Below the pieces are notes generated by a model, which saw only the letters and a program-made list of their open reading frames with translations, had not been told where the DNA came from and did not search any database. A program made the position numbers and the translations under genes. Below, one piece after another: positions 52,619 to 61,046 of a stretch of DNA of 64,000 bases (position 1 is its first letter; every line of letters starts with the position of its first letter). This DNA comes from Lysobacterales bacterium (GTDB lineage: Bacteria; Pseudomonadota; Gammaproteobacteria; Xanthomonadales; Rhodanobacteraceae), in NCBI GenBank assembly GCA_016707485.1, contig JADJHN010000003.1:372001-436000 (forward strand), in the 5' to 3' direction.

Positions 52619-53696
52619 GTGGGGCTGCGCATTACCGATTTGCTGCAGTTATCTAGCCTCAAGACGGTATCGGTTATTTCGCAAGACGACGCGTACGTCG
52701 TCGTCGCTGAGGGGCGGATGGTCCCGAAAGCGTGTCCCGATTGCCGATCTGGCCGGCTGTACGGCCACGGGACCAACGGGCAGACTTATCGCGATACGCC
52801 GATCCACGGCAAGACGGTCCAGATCACGGTGAACCGCAGGCGATATCGGTGCCAGAATTGCGGCAAGACGCTGTTCGATCCGATCCCAGACTTAGACGCC
52901 AAGCGGCTTGCCACCAGCCGCTTGATTGCCTACGTGCGAGCCAACTGCTTCCAGGAGCCGTTTGCCGTCGTCGCTCGCCGCGTGGCAATGGACGAGAAGA
53001 CAGTTCGCCAGATTTTCGGAGATTACGTCGAGGAACTGGAATCGACGATTCGCTTCGTGACGCCGCGCATTCTTGGCATCGGCGAGATCAAGATCATCGG
53101 CGACTATCGCGCCATGATCACGAACATTGAGCACCATACCCTGTTTGACATGCGGGAGAGCCGCAAGAAGCCGGAGCCGCTCGCCTACTTCAAGACGCTG
53201 CGCGACAAGGACCGGGTCGAGTGGGTGGCGATGGACATGTACCACGTCTATCGGCAAGTGGTTCAGGCTACGTTGCCGCAGGCGCGTAGTACCACCCGAG
53301 CAGAAGCCGGTGTTCAAGGATTTGCTTTCCGCAATGACAAACTGGTCGAACGAAATCTTCTCCTTCTTCGAGCAACCGATCACCAATGCCTATACTGAAT
53401 CCGTCAATAGTCTGGCCAAGGGGATGAATCGCATGGGACGTGGCTACAGCTTCGATGTGATCCGGGCACGCATGCTTTACGACCCCAAGGCGCGCAAGAT
53501 GGGATCGGTTCAGGTGGCCGAACCCGTTCGGACTTCAGATGCCGGAAATCATGTCGAGTTCATGACGGCGAACTCGATGAGTCGACCTGTGAGGATGCAT
53601 CGGCGCACCATCGAGTATGGGGCGCATATCCCAACCTTGGTCAAGCTGCTCGATTCTGGGTACTTCGAGCAGCCAGGCACAAATGAGACGCCGTGA
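52619..53696 (+). pseudogene. ISL3 family transposase, internally deleted and out of frame
   Basis: The N-terminal part (GTG at 52619) has the ISL3 zinc-finger pattern ACPDCRSGRLYGHG and RYRCQNCGKTLFDPIPD, a helix-turn-helix region, and the first catalytic stretch WVAMDMYHVYRQVVQATLPQ. Near 53285 the frame changes: the C-terminal part (PPEQKPVFKDLLSAMTNWSN, QPITNAYTESVNSLAKGMNR) continues in the next frame to 53696. The segment of over 100 residues that normally lies between them in ISL3 enzymes is missing. The protein cannot be active. An intact copy elsewhere could be its parent. Confidence 0.85.
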
Positions 53697-53734
53697 TGCG
53701 CTGGGTAGGCTCGCTCTCAATCAAGGAGACGAAG

Positions 53735-56707
53735 ATGAAACGCGTGTACTTCAAGGGTGTAGCAGCCTTCATTTTTGCATTATATGTGCAGATCGCTCAT
53801 GGGTTCGTTGACCCGCCGGTCATTTTGCCGGTTGATCCTGTCGCAGGGCAGGCGCTGTCTGTCAGTGTCCGATCGGGTATTTGCGACGGCTTCTTTTCGA
53901 ACGAGCCAGCGCAGGTCATTCGCACGGGCAACTCGGTTCGTGTCGTGCTTGAAGGCGTCCACGAGGAAGATCCGCTTCACTGCATCATGCCTGACTACAC
54001 GAGCGTCTATCCGATCGGCTCTTTCGAGGCGGGCTCCTATACGTTCCAGATTGACAGGCACTATGTACCATTTGGCGGGACCAGCACCACGGAGACGCTA
54101 CGCACGCTACAGGTTGTCGTCGCTGGAACGCCGAATGTTCCCCTTCCAGCGATTGGCCCCATGGCGGCGCTTGCCGTTGTGCTCGCCTTGTTCTTTGCCG
54201 CCGCATTCCGACTGCGGCGGCACCATGTCTCCTTGATCGTGATGCCGTTTCTTGCGCTGCTGCCGTTGTTCAGTAATGCGCAGGAGCCGGACCGCTACAT
54301 CAAGGTACTTGTGTCAATCGAGCCCGGCGCTCCGACCGCGTACGACCTGGTTCACTACCTTGACTTCTCGCCCCCAGCCGGGCCTCCACCCCTGGAGGCA
54401 TTCAGCGCCATACCGCCGGCGGGAGTGAGCTACTTGCTGCCGTTGCGCGCGTCTGGCGATTTTCTGGCCTACCTGGAGGCCAATCCGGAATCCGTGCGCG
54501 CCCGTCTCGAGCGCTATGTGCTTGTCGCTTATACCGCCCAGACGGACTATGAAGCGGCCCTTCAGTCACTTCGATCCGACCCGTACGTAATGGCGGCCTA
54601 TCCGTCGTTGGAAGTTGAATTCTCGTCCGCGTCGCTTATCGATTTCGGGATTGAGGATCAAGCGCACCTGGGATCTGGTTTGCAGGGAATCCCGGCGCAG
54701 TACGGGTGGGATTCCCTCAACATCGGTGCAGCGTGGGAACTCGCTGGCGGCTACGCCATGATCGGAAGCGCCGACTCAGGCTTGGCCGTTGCGCATCCCG
54801 CACTGCGACAGTTCTCGGCGACAGGTCAGTACCTGGGAGGGAACTTCATTCCAGCGTCTTCGCTTGATCTTGGAGACGGACCGGGTTTCTACGACGCCGA
54901 TGTTAACGAAGTGACGCCCATGCCGTTGCCTGTGAATTCTCCGTGCAATCCGAATGGCCTTCCTGCCGTTGAAACGTCAAGAGCCGGACACGGAAGCCAT
55001 GTGGCCGGTTTACAGGCTGCAAATGGCGCGAGTGGGCTCGGTGTGAAGGGCACCTGCAAGCATTGCGGGATAGCGATGTGGAAGATTGCCAGGAATCAAT
55101 GCATTGGTGGGCTGGTTCTTCCTCGTGCAAATTCCGATGTGCTCGAACCAGCGCTCATTCACATGACGGATACAGGTTCACAAGTTGTTAATCTCAGCCT
55201 TGGAGTTCAACGATCGCCGCAATCGCCGGAGACCGAATGGTGTCCAACGCATCTCAATGACCCATGGTGCCTGGGGTTGGCTCATGCGGAATTCCGAGGT
55301 GCGGTGATTGTCGCATCGTCGGGGAATCATCGTGATCGCTTGCAGTTTCCGGCAATGGAGTCGAGTGTGATCGCGGCCGGAGGCTTCGATAGCAATCACG
55401 CATTGTGGGACGACTCGCCGGGCAGTACGACGTTTTGCCCGAACCCGCCGAGCAGCCTGGAGTGCGGTTCCAACTACACGAAGAACCTGGGTGAGGCGCG
55501 GCAGGAGTTGATGGCGTCGGCTAAATCCGCCTTTTCTACGGTGTATCCCGGTAAAGACTATTCAATAGTCTCTGAGTGCGGCGACTCGTTTGGCACTCCC
55601 ATGAGCGACGGGTTGGGCCTATGCACGGGAACATCAATGTCAGCGCCACAGATAGCTGGTGTCGTTGGGATCCTCCGCTCCATCAATCCTCTCGTGATTG
55701 CGGGCAAGCCGGTCCTGCAGTTCGGAGACGTGGTGGGCATTCGCACGGTTCTTGCGCAGACCACAGTGGAAGCACAGAACGGTCAGCCGTGGACGCAGAC
55801 CTTTGGGCATGGTCAGCCAGACGCAGCGGCGGCAGCTGCCCGCATGCTCGGAAAAGTCCAGGAGCGGACCGTCAAGAATCGAGCTACGCCGTTGTTTCGG
55901 ATGTACAGCGCGAACTCGAAGGATCACGCCGATACCACGTCGCCACAAGGCACGCTCGCCTTGCTCATCAACCAAGAGTCAGCCTATCAGCCTCAAGGTT
56001 CGTTTGTGCCCGGTTATGCCAATTTTCCCACCGAGCCGGGCACGACGCCGCTGGCAGCACCTCGCGCTTCGATCTACGTGCTGACCACGGAGTACAAGCC
56101 GCGCCCCGAATGGCCGGCGCTCGTGCCTCTTTACCAAATGGATCGGTCACGAAACTATCCGATCGGGTGCACGCCGCAGACGCCAGGCTGCAACACTGCG
56201 AATCGTGATTTCATCTTGGTCACGACGACGGCGAATATCGAGCAGGCGTATGCGGACGGGTACAAGCTGCGCAATATCCAAGGCTACATCTACCAGCCGT
56301 GTACCGTGGAACCCGCCTGCATCCCGCCCGGTGCCGAGAAAGTCTATCGCGCGTGCAAGGTCGCGGACGATGACTGTGCAACGTTCCTCGAAAGTGAGCG
56401 CACGACGTTTGAGGCAGTGGGCTACACGGCAGCCTATCCGAGCGGCAGCAACAAAGTACTGGGCTATGCCTATCCCTATGCCGACAATGATCCCCCGCGC
56501 TTCCCGGGTGGTCCGGTAGGCGACGGATTGGTCGACGGATTCGAGCGCGTGATCGGCACCAAGATCGACTCCTGGGATTCCGACGGAGACGTCATAGGCG
56601 ACGCAGAGGAGTTTTCGATGGTCGGCGTCGCCGTAAGCGACCCATGCAGTGGCACGAGTGGCCGCAACTGTCCAGCAGATGTGATTTTCCAGAACGGGTT
56701 CCAGTAG
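53735..56707 (+). CDS. Subtilisin-like (S8) protease with internal CTERM-like anchor and second signal sequence
   Basis: A 990-residue protein starting at the ATG with AAGGAGA upstream. Residues 1-22 are a signal peptide (AFIFALYVQIAHG). A small domain of about 110 residues follows, then VPLPAIGPMAALAVVLALFF and FRLRRHH (about 135-164), which looks like an IPTL-type CTERM anchor. Directly after comes a second signal-like stretch (VSLIVMPFLALLPLFSNAQ) and then an S8 protease with Asp347 (GSADSGLAV), His419 (GHGSHVAGLQ) and Ser634 (GTSMSAPQIAGV). An acidic DSDGDVIGDAEE repeat precedes the end DVIFQNGFQ. GC content is lower than the surroundings. It looks like two secreted proteins fused. Confidence 0.83.
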   Translation: MKRVYFKGVAAFIFALYVQIAHGFVDPPVILPVDPVAGQALSVSVRSGICDGFFSNEPAQVIRTGNSVRVVLEGVHEEDPLHCIMPDYTSVYPIGSFEAGSYTFQIDRHYVPFGGTSTTETLRTLQVVVAGTPNVPLPAIGPMAALAVVLALFFAAAFRLRRHHVSLIVMPFLALLPLFSNAQEPDRYIKVLVSIEPGAPTAYDLVHYLDFSPPAGPPPLEAFSAIPPAGVSYLLPLRASGDFLAYLEANPESVRARLERYVLVAYTAQTDYEAALQSLRSDPYVMAAYPSLEVEFSSASLIDFGIEDQAHLGSGLQGIPAQYGWDSLNIGAAWELAGGYAMIGSADSGLAVAHPALRQFSATGQYLGGNFIPASSLDLGDGPGFYDADVNEVTPMPLPVNSPCNPNGLPAVETSRAGHGSHVAGLQAANGASGLGVKGTCKHCGIAMWKIARNQCIGGLVLPRANSDVLEPALIHMTDTGSQVVNLSLGVQRSPQSPETEWCPTHLNDPWCLGLAHAEFRGAVIVASSGNHRDRLQFPAMESSVIAAGGFDSNHALWDDSPGSTTFCPNPPSSLECGSNYTKNLGEARQELMASAKSAFSTVYPGKDYSIVSECGDSFGTPMSDGLGLCTGTSMSAPQIAGVVGILRSINPLVIAGKPVLQFGDVVGIRTVLAQTTVEAQNGQPWTQTFGHGQPDAAAAAARMLGKVQERTVKNRATPLFRMYSANSKDHADTTSPQGTLALLINQESAYQPQGSFVPGYANFPTEPGTTPLAAPRASIYVLTTEYKPRPEWPALVPLYQMDRSRNYPIGCTPQTPGCNTANRDFILVTTTANIEQAYADGYKLRNIQGYIYQPCTVEPACIPPGAEKVYRACKVADDDCATFLESERTTFEAVGYTAAYPSGSNKVLGYAYPYADNDPPRFPGGPVGDGLVDGFERVIGTKIDSWDSDGDVIGDAEEFSMVGVAVSDPCSGTSGRNCPADVIFQNGFQ

Positions 56708-57027
56708 CAAAGCTATCGATCATCGTCTTCACGAGTAGGATCCGGCGACGTGTCAGAGCTTAATGAGTCATGGTACTCGTGCACCGCCTCACCACGCGGC
56801 GGTTCGTAGTGAAAACAGGAACCGGCACGACAAACCGCCCCAATACCTGACGTCAATCCATTCCCACACGAATTCCGCTGCGCAGATCGACTCGCCGCAT
56901 CTGAGTTCCACCAACGACTGCGAAAACCCCGAGTTGCGATCGAGCGCCTGCCCCACAGTCGAATCCGATTGCCCATAAAAAAAGCGAACCGCGATTGCTC
57001 GCGGTTCGCTTGCTCCTGCAGCCAGGA
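56708..57027. other. 320-base convergent intergenic region between two protease genes
   Basis: No gene was seen. The right part holds the terminator of the leftward protease gene. Two or three short open frames exist but have no start signals. Confidence 0.5.
56976..57009 (-). terminator. Rho-independent terminator after the 57028-60615 protease
   Basis: On the minus strand a perfect 12-bp stem (AGCGAACCGCGA and its complement, 56982-56993 and 56998-57009) with a 4-base loop is followed by a run of seven U residues. Confidence 0.92.
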
Positions 57028-60000
57028 TTACGGTGTCGCTTCGAAGCCGTTGGCGAAGATCACGTCGCTCCCGGCCGTGCAACCCTGGACTGTGACATCG
57101 TCGATTACAAAGCCATCCGGGGCCCGTCCGGCCGATGAATCGGTGCCCATGCGGAAGCGAAAGTTCACGGTCTGCCCGGCATAGGCATCAAGGCTGACAA
57201 CATAGCGCTGCCAGGCCTGCGGATCACCGCACCAGGCGTTGAGGCCGGCCAGCGGATTGCTGAACCCCGTGCTGATCGGGCCCTGGTACTGGCCGATCAG
57301 CAGTTCGGCATTGCCGATCTGCGTCCACGTGCTGCCGGCATTGGTCGAAATCTCGAGGATTGCGCCGTCAAAACAGCCGCCCGTGCGATCTTCGATCGAT
57401 TGGCGATTCCAGAACAGCAGGCTCAGCGGCGTTTGCCCGGTCGGCAGGGTCATGGTTGGCGAGACCAGTCTCTGATCGGAAACCGAGGTTGCATCCTGGG
57501 CCAGGAAGGCCTTGGTTCCGCTGTGCGGATTGACGCTCGTCACCGCCCATGTGTTTTGCGTTCCCGAACTGGTCCAGGCGGAATTGTCGCCCTCGAAATC
57601 CGTCGAGTAGGCATTCTGCGCGGTCGAACCCAGTGAACAATCGCCGGGAAGCGGCAGTGTCGAGAACGAGAAAATGGAACTTGCCAGGGTGTCACCGCAC
57701 TCATTCTGGGCGGCAACCCGCCAGTAGTACTGCGTGGCACTGTTCAGGCTGGTACCCACTACCAGCGAAGTTGTCGTCGAACTTCCCGTGTAGACGATAT
57801 TGCTGAAGCCGGCATCGGTGGCAATCTCGACCTGGTAGCTGGACGCCTGACCGGCTGCCGTCCAGCTCAAGGTCGGACTCAAGGCCACATTTGTCGCCGC
57901 ATCGACGGGGGCGCTCAGGCCAAAGCTGGCCGGACTGGCGGTGAACAGGTCAAGGGCAATGCTGCGCGTCTTGACCTCGGCCGCAGCGGTGCCGGTGACG
58001 TTGACGGTGTAGGAGCCCGCCGCCGCACTGCCCAGATTGCCGAGAGTCAGCGTGCTGTTGCCCGGCAATGGAACCGGATTGATCGAGAAGCCGGTTGTCG
58101 TGCCGACCGGGTTGTTGGTCGCCGCAAGAGTGACCGGCGTGCTGAAACCGAGAATCGAACCGAGCGAAAGATTGAACGCTGCCGACGAGGTCGTCGCCGT
58201 ACACACCTTGGCCACAACCGGATCGATCGCCATGGTGAACGTGGGCGTCTGCGCACAGTTGTTGCAGACCAGGGCGAAATCCTGGTCGGTGGTGTCGCCG
58301 ACATTCGGCACACCATCGCCGGCAATGTTCAGCGCCTTGACGCGGATCGTCACGGTATCGTCGGCACCCGAAGGCAGGAACACCGCCTCGTAGTTGTTCT
58401 TGTTGTCAGCCGTGCCGCCCGACACGCTCCACTGGCCGGTAAAGCGATTGCCCAGATAGGTGGTGGCACCGACATCGACTTCCAGATCGAGATTATTGAC
58501 CTGCGGACTGGTGCCGATCGCGCCGGCGGCATCGGTATAGGCCAGCGTGACCCGCAGCGGTTTGGCCGGATCGGCCACGGCACCGATCCAGGTCCAGACC
58601 TCGCCGGTATTGCCGAGCACCCGGGTCTGGTTCAGGACGAAGGTCGGCGTGCTGCCGAACATGTCGCCAAGGTTGGGCATGCCGTAACCCTGTTTGTTGC
58701 TGGGCAGGGTGTCATTGGCAGCAACGCCGGTGAGATAGGTCGGGAATGCCATCAGCCAGGCTTTCATCAGCGCCGGTGACGGTGGCGACGCACTGCCGCC
58801 ATCGAACGACAGCGCGCCTTGGTCGTTTGCGATCCACCAGTAAGCCAGCGAGGCGACACCGGAAACGGCCGGCGTGGAATGGCTGGTTCCCGACGATGCC
58901 GCATACGTGGCATTGCCAACAGGCCGTGCACCATCGCAGGTACTCGAACCCGCCGTCGGATTGGCGCGGGTACCGGTGATATGCGTACCGGGGGCGATGA
59001 CTTCGGGCTTGACGCGCCCGCCGGGTGAAGGTCCGCGCGAAGAGAAATCAATGACATCCATGGCATTGTCCGCGCCGCTTGGGCCGATCCCGCAGCCATC
59101 CGTCCAGTTGCCATTTTCGTCCGTCGGCCGCTGATTTTCGGAAGCACCGACCGTGATCATGTTCTTGCCGTTGCCGGGTGTGCCGACCGTGCCGGCGCCC
59201 GAGCCATTGTTGCCGGCGGCGAATACGGTGATCAGTTCCTGATTGCCGGGAACACCGAGATCAGCGTCGCGGGTACCGACGTCATAGGCTTGCGAGCTGT
59301 CGTCGTATTGCGATGCGCAACTCGCGCAACCCCAGGAGTTCGACGAGATGCGGGCACCGGCGGTGTAGCTCTGCTTGATGGTGCCGGTATCGGTATTGCC
59401 GCAGGCGCTTTCATCGAAGGTGCCGCTGGAATTGAAGATGCGCGTACCGCCAATGCGTCCGTATGGGTTCATGCCGAGACCGCGCTGGTACTCGCCGGGG
59501 AAACGTGCGCCGGGCGTGCTCGCATTCGTGCGCAGGTCGTAGCCAAGTGCGATGTTGGCGTTGATGTGGCCGTGTCCTCCGACCGTCCCGTTTGCCGCGG
59601 CGCTGCCGCAGGTCTGATTGTAGATCACGCGGGAGGGATTGCTGGTGTCGCCAAGAGCATGCAAGGTCGGGTCACCGCTGTTGGTCGTGCGATTGCCAAT
59701 GCCGTCATCGGTGATGTCGACGATGGGATAGGCCGCCGGACTGTTCGGAAAGCCGAGCGAATCAAGCCAGGGCAGATAACCCGGGCCCACCGGCCCGGCC
59801 TGGCCCGCCGCAAAATAGCCGCGGATGATCTGTGACTGCACTTCATCGTTCAGCGTGCGCGGATGGACTTCACCGATCCAGTACACATCCGGCATTTCGA
59901 TGATCTGCCGGACCTGGTCCAGAGTGACATTGAATCTTGCGTTCTCGTAGGCAAGGATCGACGACCAGTCGCTGTCCGGCTTCAGGCCCATGGCCTCGAG

Positions 60001-60615
60001 TGCATGCCGCGCCGATTGTCCGGAATGACGGTAAACCTGCACGGTGACCGGCACCGGCGTCGATGCCGCTTCGCCCGCCTGCAGGCGCTCGAACAACGAG
60101 CTGCCCAGCTTGACGAATGAAGGCAGCGGCTTGCTGAACTGCAGCATGGCCCTGGCATCGGCCATTTGCGCAAGCTGCGCGCGCGAGGCATTGTCGGCCC
60201 ACACCAGGTAACCGTTGCTCTCCACGTAGTGCACCGGCACCGCACCGGTCGCACGGACCTGATCCAGCCATTCCTGCTTCAGCGGACCGACAAACTGGAT
60301 GATCTGCAAAGCCGACCCGTTTGGCTCCTTCAGCGAGAAGCCGGCCGGCGCGACCCAAGACGATTGCCGGGTATCCAGGCGCAGGCGGTCGAACTGCAGG
60401 ACATCAGCCTCGTTCAGCGCCTGCACGCCCGCGACATTGCGCGGCAGCGCGGCGAGGTTGCCGCGATAAAGTGAAAATGATCCGTAATCGGCGATGCGTT
60501 CGTAGCCGGCAGGCACTGGCACGCCGGCCGGAATGACGATCTTTGCGCTATCGGCCGCATATGCAGCCGAACACGTCGCTGCAATGGCCACAGCAAGCAA
60601 TGAAACTTTATTCAT
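57028..60615 (-). CDS. Large secreted subtilisin-like (S8) protease with C-terminal IFxxGFE motif
   Basis: A 1195-residue exported protease. The ATG at 60615 has GGGGAG upstream and a signal peptide cleaved near AYAAD. A propeptide-like region of about 250 residues precedes the S8 domain with Asp300 (YPIVDITDDGIGN), His near 352 (VGGHGHINANIALG) and Ser near 575 (SSGTSHSTPAVSG). A fibronectin III-like module follows (LSWTAAGQASSYQVEIATDA), then a MAM or immune-inhibitor-A-like carbohydrate-binding region (SLLFWNRQSIED, FRFRMGTDSSAGRAPDGFVI). The last residues are SDVIFANGFEATP. The frame could extend to 60759 but lacks a start signal. It is monocistronic with its own terminator. Confidence 0.88.
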   Translation of the reverse strand: MNKVSLLAVAIAATCSAAYAADSAKIVIPAGVPVPAGYERIADYGSFSLYRGNLAALPRNVAGVQALNEADVLQFDRLRLDTRQSSWVAPAGFSLKEPNGSALQIIQFVGPLKQEWLDQVRATGAVPVHYVESNGYLVWADNASRAQLAQMADARAMLQFSKPLPSFVKLGSSLFERLQAGEAASTPVPVTVQVYRHSGQSARHALEAMGLKPDSDWSSILAYENARFNVTLDQVRQIIEMPDVYWIGEVHPRTLNDEVQSQIIRGYFAAGQAGPVGPGYLPWLDSLGFPNSPAAYPIVDITDDGIGNRTTNSGDPTLHALGDTSNPSRVIYNQTCGSAAANGTVGGHGHINANIALGYDLRTNASTPGARFPGEYQRGLGMNPYGRIGGTRIFNSSGTFDESACGNTDTGTIKQSYTAGARISSNSWGCASCASQYDDSSQAYDVGTRDADLGVPGNQELITVFAAGNNGSGAGTVGTPGNGKNMITVGASENQRPTDENGNWTDGCGIGPSGADNAMDVIDFSSRGPSPGGRVKPEVIAPGTHITGTRANPTAGSSTCDGARPVGNATYAASSGTSHSTPAVSGVASLAYWWIANDQGALSFDGGSASPPSPALMKAWLMAFPTYLTGVAANDTLPSNKQGYGMPNLGDMFGSTPTFVLNQTRVLGNTGEVWTWIGAVADPAKPLRVTLAYTDAAGAIGTSPQVNNLDLEVDVGATTYLGNRFTGQWSVSGGTADNKNNYEAVFLPSGADDTVTIRVKALNIAGDGVPNVGDTTDQDFALVCNNCAQTPTFTMAIDPVVAKVCTATTSSAAFNLSLGSILGFSTPVTLAATNNPVGTTTGFSINPVPLPGNSTLTLGNLGSAAAGSYTVNVTGTAAAEVKTRSIALDLFTASPASFGLSAPVDAATNVALSPTLSWTAAGQASSYQVEIATDAGFSNIVYTGSSTTTSLVVGTSLNSATQYYWRVAAQNECGDTLASSIFSFSTLPLPGDCSLGSTAQNAYSTDFEGDNSAWTSSGTQNTWAVTSVNPHSGTKAFLAQDATSVSDQRLVSPTMTLPTGQTPLSLLFWNRQSIEDRTGGCFDGAILEISTNAGSTWTQIGNAELLIGQYQGPISTGFSNPLAGLNAWCGDPQAWQRYVVSLDAYAGQTVNFRFRMGTDSSAGRAPDGFVIDDVTVQGCTAGSDVIFANGFEATP

Positions 60616-61046
60616 TTGAACTCCCCGGTTGAAAAAACCAAATCGGCACCAACTGGCCGATCGAGACATGCTGGCGCAGTGCTGCCGCCGACCATCCGCT
60701 GACCACCCACGCAAAGTCCACCGGGCCGAAGCCCTGTTGCAGGACAACAGGCCGGTCACGCAAAACCGCCGTCCACAGCCTCCATTTCATCGTGGCGGGT
60801 CCATCCTGATGGGCTCGGCAAACCTTGCGCAAGGCAATAGCGCGAACGCCTTGATTGTGACAGCAGGATACATGCTGCAATCAGTCGCGGGGCGGAATCG
60901 AGATCCACCGATGGTTGGAAAGCATTGCGGGATTGGTCGAGCGACTCGCTGCAATCCTGGCGATGACGTGCAACGAGTGAAAGCTGCGGACAAAGAAAAA
61001 GCGGGCCGAAGCCCGCTTTTTCGTGTGCGCCTGAAGTCGCGAAGGA
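60616..61046. other. 431-base intergenic region between pnp and the protease gene
   Basis: Contains the pnp terminator at its right end and must contain the promoter of the leftward protease gene. No further gene or RNA was recognised. Confidence 0.5.
60996..61021. terminator. Rho-independent terminator after pnp
   Basis: A 6-bp stem (GCGGGC 61001-61006 with GCCCGC 61011-61016) and 4-base loop are flanked by five A and five T residues, 26 bases past the pnp stop on the minus strand. Confidence 0.9.
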
